From NCBI GenBank assembly GCA_001972305.1, contig BDDD01000995.1, positions 238,536 through 302,535 of the forward strand: a stretch of 64,000 nucleotides of DNA, in the 5' to 3' direction. The DNA comes from Cephalotus follicularis. Lineage: Eukaryota > Streptophyta > Magnoliopsida > Oxalidales > Cephalotaceae. Both the position numbers and the translations under genes were made by a program. The notes beneath the pieces are model-generated. The model was not told where the DNA came from. It was given only the letters and a program-made list of their open reading frames with translations, and did not search any database. Below are positions 20,874 to 30,520 of this stretch, piece after piece (positions within the stretch are counted from its first letter, which is position 1; each line of letters opens with the position of its first letter).

Positions 20874-23220
20874 TGTAATGACCCAAATTCCATGTAAGAT
20901 ATTAATTATGGCAAATGAATGCTAGTATGTATTTTGGCAAATAGTTCAAGGGACCCGTAGTATGGCCCTACGCTCAGGGGGTTCGGGGGTTCCACTCCCC
21001 GGTGAACGGGCGGGGGGTCCCGTTGCCCGGTCAGCGGGCAGGGGCTCGGGGGCAGCGCCCCCGAAAGAAAAGTGAATTTGGCTAAGTGATGAGAAGGAAA
21101 AACTGTCTTAAGCGCCGACAGTTCCACTTCAAGCATCGACGCTTGGGTAGTAACGGGCGACGCTTAGACCCCTTCTATCTGCGTTTTAAACCAGTGCAAC
21201 GGTAAATTGGACAAAGCCCTCACACCGGCGACGCTTACGAGAAAGAGTCGACGCTTTGGGCAACAGACGACACTCTAATTTTAAACGTCGGCGCGTTAAA
21301 GTCAAGTGTGTCAGTTGACCTGGATGAAGAGTTAAAGCGGTGACGCTTTGTAAGAAAGCGTCAACACTTTAGTCGCGATAGAAGTGAAAAACTCAGGTCA
21401 AGCCCGTGACCGACGACGCTAAGAGAGAAAACGTCGACGCTTTGAGCTATAGAAAAAATGTAAAATCTGGCTTTTTGGCATTTTGTGAGTAAAAATCTTT
21501 AATTTTTGACACGTGGCAGGCTAGGGGAGGATGATATGAGATGTTATCTTGTAATCTAACAGGTGTAAACACTTGTATTGGTTGAATTTAAACACATGGG
21601 ATGCTATGAGAGGAAATTGAGTTGTGTGAGAGGGGGGAAGACTTGCCTCCCAAGTAATCCTTCTATTTAATGGCTAAGAGGGTTGAACTCTGTCATTTTT
21701 TGCTGAGAAAGAAAGTGTTCCTGCTGAGAGTGAAGTGAAGAATTCGTGGGAGAGCAAAAGAGAAAGAAATTCTAAAGCAAAGTAAGGAAATTCTATACCC
21801 ATTCTCTACAAAGCATCCCCTATTTTGCTTTCAATTATGCAACAGATTGTTCTATTGATATCTTGTTCAATTCTTGATGAAATTTTGAATGGTTGGTTGT
21901 TCTGGAAATGTTAGGATGTCCTCTTCAACTGTTATGCATTGCATGTTTCAAAATTCTATCATTTTCTTGATGGAAATTCATGTTTTATATTACTGTATGG
22001 GTACTATTTTATTCCTGGATTATGTAGCAACTTCTTTAAATCATATCTTGCTCGTTTCTTGATTGAAAATTGAATGGTTGGATGTTTTGAAAACCTTACG
22101 ATGTCCTCTTTAACAGTTATGTTTTATGTATCTCGAATTTCTATCGAATTCTTGATGAGAATTAATGTTTCATTTTATAGCTCATGCCCTGTTTTCATAT
22201 GGAACCAGCCACTCTCAAAAATTCATAACGGATTCAATTCTCAACCAATTGTTATGATCTAAGTTTTATGAATTCGTAAATATGTCTACTTTAATGTTTA
22301 TGTTTTAAGTTTTCACTGAAAAGGCTTTTTTCTATATGAATTATCAGTTTTCGCAAAGCTATGCAAAACTGTTTTTATGAACTTATTTGAGTCAATTACT
22401 CAAATGAAGAGAAAAGTTTATGAATTGTGAAAGAAATGTTGTGAAATGATTTTTATGATTACTTTGAGCTGATCACTCAAAGTAAATGATGAATGAACCA
22501 TCCTTGGATTGCGATCTAAGGGGAATGGAGCGAGATGCTCAATGTTAATGGAGCGAGATGCTCACGGACATGCATGTGATGTAAGGATAGTAGTCGGGGA
22601 GTGCACAATGCCCTGGTGAAGCGGTGTAAAGGGTTCATTAAGGTTTTTATGACTTCTATGTTTATGAAATGTTCTAGTTACGAGTTTGTAATTAGAAAAG
22701 TGATATTCTTTACGAAATGTTCTAGTTATATGTATTGACTAAAAAAATGTTACGATGAAATGTGTTTACTATAAAAACACCTTACTGAGCTATTTTGAGC
22801 TCATTCCTTTCAATGCTGTTTTCAAATAAAATGTTTTCAGGAAATGAATGAATGGAGATTACGAGCTTAGAGGAAGCTCTTAAGAAGGAGTTTTTGTGAA
22901 AGAAAGGCTATGCAATGATGTTTGCATAAATGTTTTGATATGTAATAAGAACAAAGTTTTTCCGCTATATTATATGTTTATGTAGAAGGATGATCCTGTG
23001 TAAAATAGACCAACGATATGGTTATGACATCTTTATATAAGATGATTATGTGTAAAGTTTGAATTTGAGATTATGTATGATGTTGCAAGACATGAGTTTA
23101 TGATGTAGTGTACTTTTAGAAAATAGTACCAAAGGATGTAACGTTTCATACCCAACGTAACGCAACCGATCCTCAGAGTTCACTTTGAGCTATTAGCGAG
23201 CTCGGGTCGGGGTCATTACA
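20874..23220 (+). mobile_element. Solo gypsy LTR inside the copia 5' LTR
   Basis: From TGTAATGACCC to GGGGTCATTACA, 2347 bp, flanked by GTGGA (20869-20873 and 23221-23225). Removing it restores the phrase AGAATAGTGGAAACTCAAGG of the copia LTR. It holds a GC-rich block (20975-21065) with a hairpin, class II palindromes (21110-21450), and no coding region. Its ends carry imperfect inverted termini, TGTAATGACC with GGTCATTACA. Confidence 0.93.
21110..21450. repeat. Class II palindrome array in a gypsy solo LTR
   Basis: Sites such as AAGCATCGACGCTTGGG, GAGTCGACGCTTTGGG, AGCGGTGACGCTTTG and ACGTCGACGCTTTGAG. Same class as in the copia LTR into which this gypsy LTR inserted. Confidence 0.8.
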
Positions 23221-23457
23221 GTGGAAACTCAAGGAGATCCTTGGGAAAAGTGGACGTAGGCAAGAGTTACGCCGAACCACTCTAAAAATCGTGTTTGCAC
23301 TCTCTCTAACTCTCTCTCTTTAAATTGTTTATTTACTTGCTATTGTTTGCATACATACTTTTTCATTGGTTTGTTAAATTAAAATTGCAAAAAGGATAAT
23401 TATTTTTAGAAACTACATTTCACCCCCTACCCCCCCCTACCCCTTGTAGTTTATTCA
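23221..23457 (+). repeat. Copia 5' LTR, last part
   Basis: Begins with the duplicated GTGGA and ends TTATTCA. It contains GTGGACGTAGGCAAGAGTTA, matched by GTGGACGTAGGCACGGATTT in the relative at 39251, and a C-rich run (23430-23452). Confidence 0.88.
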
Positions 23458-23459
23458 AT

Positions 23460-23471
23460 TGGTATCAGAGA
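23460..23471 (+). other. Primer-binding site of the copia element
   Basis: TGGTATCAGAGA two bases after the LTR, initiator-methionine-tRNA type with one change at the last base. Confidence 0.85.
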
Positions 23472-23516
23472 GGTAGGCTTATAATTCTTAAGTGCTAGAG
23501 CCTTTAACGATCTAGG

Positions 23517-24510
23517 ATGACAATGAACTCAAGCGTAGGAGAAACCCAAAATATCTCAAAACCCCCTTTCTTCGATGGCAACAACTATGGCCATTGGAAG
23601 GCTAAGATGACCATTTTCATTCAATCCCTTGACTATAACTTATGGGACCTTATAGTTGATGGTCCAAATCTCCCCACTTTCACACTTGAAAACGGGGATG
23701 TAGTTCCTAAGCCTAGAAATCTTTACGATGATAATGATGAAAAAAGAGTTCAAATAAATTCTAAGGCTAAACACATTATTATTTGTGCTATAAACTCTAA
23801 TGACTTCAATAGGATTTCGTCTTGCATTTCCGCCAAGGAAATGTGGGATAGACTTGAGGTCACCTATGAAGGAACAAATCAAGTTAAGGAAGCTAAGATT
23901 AGCATGCTAGTCCATGAAGATGAAATGTTCACCATGAATGAGAAAGAAGACATTAAATCCATGTTCTCTAGATTTACAAATATCATTAATGCATTAGAAG
24001 CTTTAGATAAAACATATTCTAACAGTGAAATGGTGAGAAAAATTCTTAGGTGATTACCAAGGTATTGGATGCCGAAGGTCACCGCAATTGAAGAAGCAAA
24101 GAATCTCAATGTCCTTCCACTAGAAGATCTTCTTGGGCCATTAATGACTCATGAACTCTCAATGCAAAAGAAGGATGATGATGAAGAAAAAGAGAAGAAG
24201 AAGAAGAAGATGTTGGTTTAAAATCGTCCCAAATCGAAGATTCCGAGGACGATGATGATGATGATGATGAGCTAGCCCTTATCACACGAAAGTTCAAAAA
24301 AATCCTTGCTAGCAAGAAGAAGTTTGGTGGAAAGCCAAACAAGAAAATCCACCAAAAAGGAGAGTCAAGCAAGCTAGAAGAAATCTCAAGGAAGAAATAG
24401 AAGCATTAAAGAAAACTTTCTCAAAGTTTTCTAATAGTAGTGAAAAGCTTGAAAATCTTTTTGGCATGCAAAGGTGTGTCTTTGATAAAGCCGGACTTGG
24501 ATAAGAGGAG
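23517..24510 (+). pseudogene. Copia gag, broken and missing its first zinc knuckle
   Basis: Opens MTMNSSVGETQNISKP and has the UBN2-type gag signature (PFFDGNNYGHWKAKM, CISAKEMWDRLEVTYEGT). It closes early at TGA 24052-24054, where the relative at 39482 has Cys (KILRCLP), and the homologous text continues beyond it (VTAIEEAKNLN). An acidic/lysine region follows (24175-24270, an Asp run encoded by GATGATGAT), with a frame disturbance. Near 24373 the text jumps from GESSK to NLKEEIEALKKTF. That skips about 480 bases, including the CCHC knuckle present in the relative (CYECKKPGHFKNEC). So gag is inactive through a stop, a frameshift and a deletion. Confidence 0.85.
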
Positions 24511-25044
24511 ATGAATAACGTTAAGCTTTATCAAACATTCTTTGAAAGGAAAGAAAGAATAGAAAAAGAACAGGTTGAAAAGGTTCAAATTAAAAAGAAA
24601 ATTGTAAAAACTTTGTGTGACTATTGTGGTAAAAATGGACATACATCTTTTACTTGCTTTCATAAAAAGAATTCCATGTTTAAGAAAAATTTGAATAATT
24701 CATGTAATTTTTGTGGTAAACATGGACACACATCTTCACAATGCTATCATAAGAAAAATGCCATATATAAGAAAAAGATAAATATCTCGTGTACTCATTG
24801 TGGTAAGTACGGTCATGCATTTTCATCTTGCTTTTATAAAAGAAATAATATGTATAAAAGAAGAACAATTGTTTTTTGCAACAATTGTGGTAAAAATGGC
24901 CATACTTCTACCTCATGCTTTTACAAAGAAAATATATTAAACAATTTAAATTTTTCTAGAGTAAAAAGGAGTTGGGTTCCCAAAGGAACCATTTTGACTA
25001 ACCCCAAAGGACCCAAGGTTTGTTGGGGAAAAAGACTCATGTAA
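24511..25044 (+). pseudogene. Gag C-terminal region with four tandem CCHC knuckles
   Basis: 177 codons beginning in the conserved KAGLG... region after the gag coiled coil. Four CX2CX4HX4C motifs are evenly spaced: CDYCGKNGHTSFTC, CNFCGKHGHTSSQC, CTHCGKYGHAFSSC, CNNCGKNGHTSTSC. Each is followed by a short basic linker (FHKKN, YHKKN, FYKRN, FYKEN). The small relative at 38232 has only one such motif here. The region ends with the conserved WVPKGTILTNPKGPK and then TAA 25042-25044. Immediately afterwards the text is already beyond the protease, so the DSG-type aspartic protease is deleted. CCHC knuckles bind nucleic acid in gag proteins. The expansion is seen directly and its effect is unknown. 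Confidence 0.82.
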
Positions 25045-25045
25045 A

Positions 25046-26386
25046 GTGATAGATATAAACAATGATCAAATAAAATTTATAGGACATAGACATGGGAATG
25101 TGTATGTGGTAGATATAGATGACTTAAATAAGATTAAATGTTTAGTATCTATAAATGAAGATAGTTGGCTATGGCATAGAGGATTAGGTCATGTAGGTAT
25201 GTCAACCATATCAAAGCTTTTAAAACATGAATTAGTTAAAGGACTCCCTAAAATTAACTTTGAAAAAGATAATGTTTGTGAAGCATGTCAATACGGAAAA
25301 CAAACTAGAGCTTCTTTCAAAAGCAAAGACATTGTATCAACAACTAGGCCATTGTAACTTTTGCATATAGATTTGTTTGGTCCTATAGATATTAGAAGTG
25401 TAGGTGATAAGTCTTATGCCATGGTCATAGTAGACGATTATTCGAGATATACATGGACTATTTTCCTAGCCCATAAAAATGATTCTGTCAAAGAATTTTC
25501 AAATATTTGCAAAATTGTTCAAAATGAAAAGGATACTTCTATTTCTAAAATTAGAAGTGATCATGGAAAAGAGTTTGAAAATCATTTATTTGAAAATTTT
25601 TGTAATGAAAATGGTTTTATACATGAGTTCTCCACTCCTAGAACACCTCAACAAAATGGGGTCGTTGAAAGGAAAAATAGAACGTTACAAGAAATGTGTA
25701 GAACACTTTTAAACGAAAATAATTTACCAAAATACTTTTGGGCGGAAGCAATAAATACTTCTCGTTATATCTTAAATCGCATATCAATAATGTCAATTCT
25801 CAAAAAGACTCCATATGAATTATGGAGGGGGAGAAAGCCAAAAATTAGTTACTTTCACACCTTCGGATGCAAATGCTTCATCCACAATAATGGAAAAGAG
25901 CATCATGGGAAATTCGACTCCAAAGTCGATGAAGGTATTTTTCTTGGTTATTCTTCTAGTAGTAGGGCTTATAGATGCTTCAATAAAAGAACTTTACTAG
26001 TTCAAGAATCAATACATATTATATTTGATGAAACTAACCCTAAACTTCCAAAAGAAGTTATTGATGATGATTGTGTAGATTTTATTGAAACTGGAGTTAA
26101 CAAGCTAAATCTAGATGAAACCAAAAAGGAGGAATCCACTATAGAAGAGACACCTCAAGAAAGCTATCAAGAAGCTCTCCACGACAAAACCGTGAAGGTG
26201 GTAAGAGGACACCCTCATGATGCAATAATAGGTAATTCTAGATTAGGAGTATCTACTAGATCTAGTGTTAATCATAATTATATTGCATTCTTGTCACAAA
26301 TAGAACCTAAAAATATAAATGAGGCTGAAAAAGACGAAAATTGGATTAATGCTATGCAAGAGGAATTAAATCAATTCGAAATAAAT
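25046..26386 (+). pseudogene. Copia integrase and linker to RT
   Basis: The GAG-pre-integrase zinc region is present (LWHRGLGHVG... then CEACQYGKQTRASF). One in-frame TAA (25355-25357) stands where STTRPLQLLHIDLFGP expects CAA. The catalytic core is complete: Asp in HIDLFGP, Asp in IRSDHGKEFEN, Glu in PQQNGVVERKNRTLQE. The conserved ELWRGRKPKISYFHTFGC and GIFLGYSSSSRAYR segments follow. After an acidic linker, RT begins (WINAMQEELNQFEI) and is cut at GAAATAAA by the gypsy element at 26387. Apart from the one stop, the integrase is readable from end to end. Confidence 0.9.
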
Positions 26387-26843
26387 TGTAATACCCTGCT
26401 TGCCTGAATGTATTTTTCTTACGGGTTTTATCTGTTTCGTTTAAGTATTTGTCTGTTTAATGTTGGGTTTATGTTTTTGGGCTGACTGATACCAGCCTTA
26501 ATTTTGGGTATGTTGGAATGGATATTTTGTTTGGTATATTTAGTCATATTATTATTATTATTACTATAAACTAATTTAAAAATACATAATTATCATATTA
26601 TATTTAAAATTGATTTTATTTAATTTGTATTTTAAAAAATTACTTTTAAAACAAAATCTTCTATTTTATTTCTTTCCTTCTCCCTCTCAAACTCTCTCTC
26701 CCGTATCCCACTCTCTCCAATCTCCTTCTCCCTCACAACTCTATCTCTTTCCTTCTTTTCTCCCTGAAAATTTGCCCTTTTTCCTTATCAAGCAGATTGG
26801 TTTTTCCTTTTCTTTCTATCCTTTCCCGTTTGGTCTCTTTTGC

Positions 26844-26851
26844 TATATATG
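26844..26851 (+). promoter_or_regulatory. TATA-like site in the LTR
   Basis: TATATATG after a long pyrimidine-rich stretch, 105 bases before the CAG|GTTAGT donor-like site. The 3' LTR keeps it (near 35825). Confidence 0.5.
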
Positions 26852-27534
26852 TATGTCAAAGCCATTGTGGCAGCCATGTCTCTTTGTTTGTGGTTGCTGT
26901 CAAATCTGCCATTGGAGAATCATTGTGTTTTTGGTGTTGTTGCTTCATCAATCAGGTTAGTTTCTTAATGGTGTCAATGTAGGAATCGTTTTTGCAATGT
27001 TTGGTATAGTTGACAGGCTTGAACTCTTGATATCTTCCTCCCGTTTTTCTTTTTGTTCAGCCACTGTGTCCTCCGAATTGGTGTTTCTGCAACTATTGTG
27101 ACATCCAACATGTTGGTTTCCTATGTTGATTATGTCTTAGTGATTGGTCTTGGATTGTTGCCATCAAATTTTTGTACATTGGTTGCTAGAGAAGGAGTAG
27201 TTTTGATTTCTACCTTCCTGTTTTCTGTCAAAAATAATTCTGTGTTAGCAGCAATCTGTAGACACCTAGGACATGTTATGTAATCTCGTTTTGATGCATG
27301 TGATCATCATAAATGGACAGAATTGGAAGTATGCAATTGTATGTTATGGTTTAATGTCCCTGTCACATTGAAATAATTTTCTATCAACATGTCTCTGTCG
27401 AATTCTCTGTCATAACATCATTTTACATGCCATATAAAGTTGTTTTGCATGTTGGTAATCTTCTGGTATCGAAAAATCTGAGTCTTGGCTGCTAAATTGC
27501 ACAAAATCGCACAAAACTGCTGTTCTGTCACCAA

Positions 27535-27745
27535 GAACAATCGACTACCCATATGAACAGTCGGGTGTCTAGATTAAGTAGTCAACTGTCTTATGCAAAC
27601 AGTCAACTGCCTTGTGTTGAGTAGTCGACTGGACCCCTTATTTAGTCGACTGCTTGCATGTCCTGGTTGAGTAGTCGACTGGCCCTGTTGTGTAGTCGAC
27701 TGCCACCCCTTGTTAGTCGACTGGATTCTTGAAACAGTCGACTGG
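27535..27745. repeat. Class I palindrome array, 5' LTR
   Basis: Ten sites (AGTCGACTG type) in 210 bp after the CTGTTCTGTC...AAGAACA dyad. Four differ from the consensus (CAATCGACTA, CAGTCGGGTG, two AGTCAACTG). The 3' LTR copy is at 36510-36725. Confidence 0.9.
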
Positions 27746-29200
27746 TTTGTCCTGTAAACTTCTGTTTTCATCTGTTTATTCTTCCGATGATCCGGGTCTG
27801 TTGTAAACATCATTATGATTCTTTTTTATGTTCAAAATGAATTTTAGACCCTTATTTGAACATTGTTATGTTGTTTAGATTATTGTGCTACGTGAGGCAA
27901 ATTAAGTTTACCGGATATTCGTAAGTTAGCCTGTGATTGCATAAGATACGGATTTTTGTTCCTTGATAAACTCTTACTGATCCAGTTCAGTTTTGAGAAT
28001 AAATACAGATTCTTTGTTTTGAAACTGTTTTGTTGAGATGAATGGATATTTCTTTTTGGACATCTGGTTTATTTAAAATAAATTCAGTTTTATGAATATG
28101 TCCTTTTCAGATTATGAATCCGTTATATTTGGATTTTGAAATAAGTCAGTTAACATTTTATTGAATATATTTTCTGGCTTAACGAATTCCGCTATGTTAT
28201 GCTATGCAAATGTCTCTTTATTGTGAAAATAAAAGAGTTGCATTTTGATTATGAAAGTATATGTTACGTGAAACTATATCGTTTGATAACGATTTATGAT
28301 TATGTTTTGGGAAAACCGTTCTATGTATTTTAAATTGATTTCATGAAATCAAGTTTTTAAAATGGTGAAATACTGCGCTTTTATAACCACCTATGGGGGT
28401 ACCATAGGCATGTTGTGGGCCTGGCACGGGGGCATGACACTTTCCGTAACGGTGTGATTAGTTTACGGCGTCTCTCTGGGATATCCTTGGATAGGATTTG
28501 TGATAGAGGCGTATGGATCGATCCTAGTTAAATGTTTTTGGGATATGTTTTGGGATATGAGAATTGTATGTGTAGTGTCGTACACTGCAATTCCATTTGG
28601 CACTGTGGGTGTCGCAAACTCCTTACTATTATGTGATTCTGATATGTTATGGGTTTTGGTGCTCAATTATGGAACCTATGCTTTGGAAAGGTATACTTTA
28701 CGGTTTCAAGTTATGAATTTGGTTTATATGTTTTGCCATGGGCATTTACAAAGTATGTATAAATTATTTTATTGCTCAGGATTTCTGTTTTAAGGTACTT
28801 TTGAAATCTTCTTGCTTTAAAATATTGTTTACTGTTTTATATTCTATATTCGTACTGAGGTTTGCTCAGCCACGTTTTTGTTTCCATGCGGCAGGTTATC
28901 GGGAGCAAATGGGCAATGTGTGATGAGAGTGACTCCCATATGTCTGAGGATCATCTAGGAGCTGATCCCTCTGTGTTTATGTGGTCGTAGTAGGACCTGT
29001 TCAATAAACAATATGTTAATTTTATTTTATGATTTTTGGGATTATGAATAAGTTTCAGTTATGATCAGTTTCAGAATGATTTGGATATGCTTTAAACCAT
29101 CACGTTTTTAATAAAGATGAACTTTTCTAGTATGATATGTTATGTTAAGTTATGTTATGCACCTGTGGCGACTCCCACAGCTCGGGGGTGTTACAGTTTA

Positions 29201-29212
29201 TGGTATCAGAGA
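29201..29212 (+). other. Primer-binding site
   Basis: TGGTATCAGAGA five bases after the 5' LTR. Confidence 0.85.
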
Positions 29213-29364
29213 ATAGGATTTGTTCCTTAGAAGACCTAACTAGGTTTGACCTGTGAGTTTGGGTAGACTTGGGTTAGGACTGTTATGTTTTGGCCCTTCT
29301 AATATGTTTCTGTTTTGATTTTTGTGTTTCAGTTTGATATCACGTGTTTAGGGTTCCTTCGTAA

Positions 29365-30520
29365 ATGGTACGCACAAGAAACACTCCTCAGAGAACTGCA
29401 CCAGTTGGGGCTCGAAATGATGTTTGAAACGAGCCTTCTGTGGAAGAGTTGGTTCGTCAGGTAGTTGCTCAGGAAGTGAATGCAACAACAGAATTGGGAA
29501 CAAGTTGTTGAAGAGAATGTTCCGGCAGAGGTTCAGATGGGTATGGAAACTGGGGATAGGCATGGCACACCTACTCATGTTTGGCTTGAGCGGTTTCAGA
29601 AATAGAGGCCGCAGTCTTTCAGTTCGGCTGTGACTCCTGTAGAAGCCGAACACTGGGTAACCCATATGGAGAAGATCTTTAGTGTATTGAGGTGTGATGA
29701 TCAGCAGAAGGTAAGGTTGGCGGCTTACAAACTTGAAGGGGATGCTCAGAAGTGGTGGAATACTCTGAATTTGGCTAAGGGTGAAGGTTATGCAGATGCT
29801 CTGATGTGGTCTGAGTTCCGGGATGTCTTCTATCAGCAGTATTTCCCCACTGCTGATAAGGAGGCCTATGCTAGAGAGTTCGTCAATACCAGGCAGAAGG
29901 ATGGAGAAACAGTTTCGGAGTTCTTGGCCCGTTTCACCAGATTGGCTGGGTTTGCTGGATCCGCGGTTGGGTCAGCATCAGAGCAAGCTGAAAAGTTCAA
30001 GTGGAAACTGCATTACCAGTTTCGAGGGAAGCTGATAAACTCCAAGTTTGCGGATGTAGATGAAGTTGCTAATGCTGCAAAAAACATAGAGCTGGAGAGA
30101 TTGGACTTACAGGCAGCACGCCAGGAGGGGGATAAAAAGTGGTATAGGAGTGAAAAGGATTCTGGACAGCATTGCAAGGGTCAAGGAAGTTCATGGAACA
30201 GGGGCAGAGGAGGTAAACAACATAAGAGAAATCATAAGCAGAATAAAGATGGTAATCAATAGCGTCAGCAAGGAAATGATCAGAAGAATGCACAGGGAGC
30301 TGATGGGGGTAACCCTGATGTTCAGATTGCTAGATGCGATGCTTGTGGTAGGTATCATCCAGTCGGTACCTGTTATAAAGTCAGTGGGGCCTGTTTTGTA
30401 TGTGGACAGATGGGACACTTTGCGAAGGATTGTCAGGATCCTCGTGCTAAGGAGAGGAAGGGTAATGGTGCGAATGATGGGCAGCGCAACGTGGGAGGCC
30501 GAGTCTTTGCAATTACGACT
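29365..30520 (+). pseudogene. Chromovirus gag
   Basis: ATG 29365 starts MVRTRNTPQRTAPVG. TGA 29425-29427 and a one-base insertion near 29500 push the frame. The homologous text resumes with FQKxRPQSF (TAG where Gln is expected) and the retrotransposon gag core from EAEHWVTHMEKIF to LINSKFADVDEVANAAKNIE (29640-30090). A TAG at 30260-30262 again stands where Gln is likely. Two zinc motifs follow: an unusual [13 protein letters not shown] with one residue less, and a standard [14 protein letters not shown] (30391-30432). After the insertion the frame is shared with pol, as usual for this lineage. The stops and the frameshift make it inactive. Confidence 0.87.

Larger units (their letters stand above)
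26387..29195 (+). repeat. 5' LTR (alpha family, 2809 bp)
   Basis: Layout as in the solo LTR at 7025: pyrimidine-rich zone (26690-26840), TATATATG (26844), CAG|GTTAGT junction (26955/26956), palindrome array, hairpin block (28390-28470), CATGCGGCAGGTTATC phrase (28887), and end GGGGGTGTTACA. Confidence 0.94.
26956..29332 (+). promoter_or_regulatory. Predicted leader intron spanning LTR and primer-binding site
   Basis: ATCAG|GTTAGT is a plausible donor, kept as CAG|GTTAGT in the alpha LTRs at 7025 and 9756 (minus) and as TAG|GTTAGT in that at 2846 (minus). TTTTTGTGTTTCAG ending at 29332 is a plausible acceptor, 32 bases before the gag ATG (29365). The palindrome array, hairpins and primer-binding site would all lie inside. 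Prediction only. Confidence 0.4.

Noticed and set aside
27535-27745. Regularly spaced palindromes as a CRISPR array
   Set aside because: Spacers are not of equal length, repeats are only about 10 bases, the setting is an LTR of a plant retrotransposon, and both LTRs share the spacers.
29348-29665. Minus-strand ORF of 105 codons over the gag start
   Set aside because: Shadow of the gag on the plus strand.
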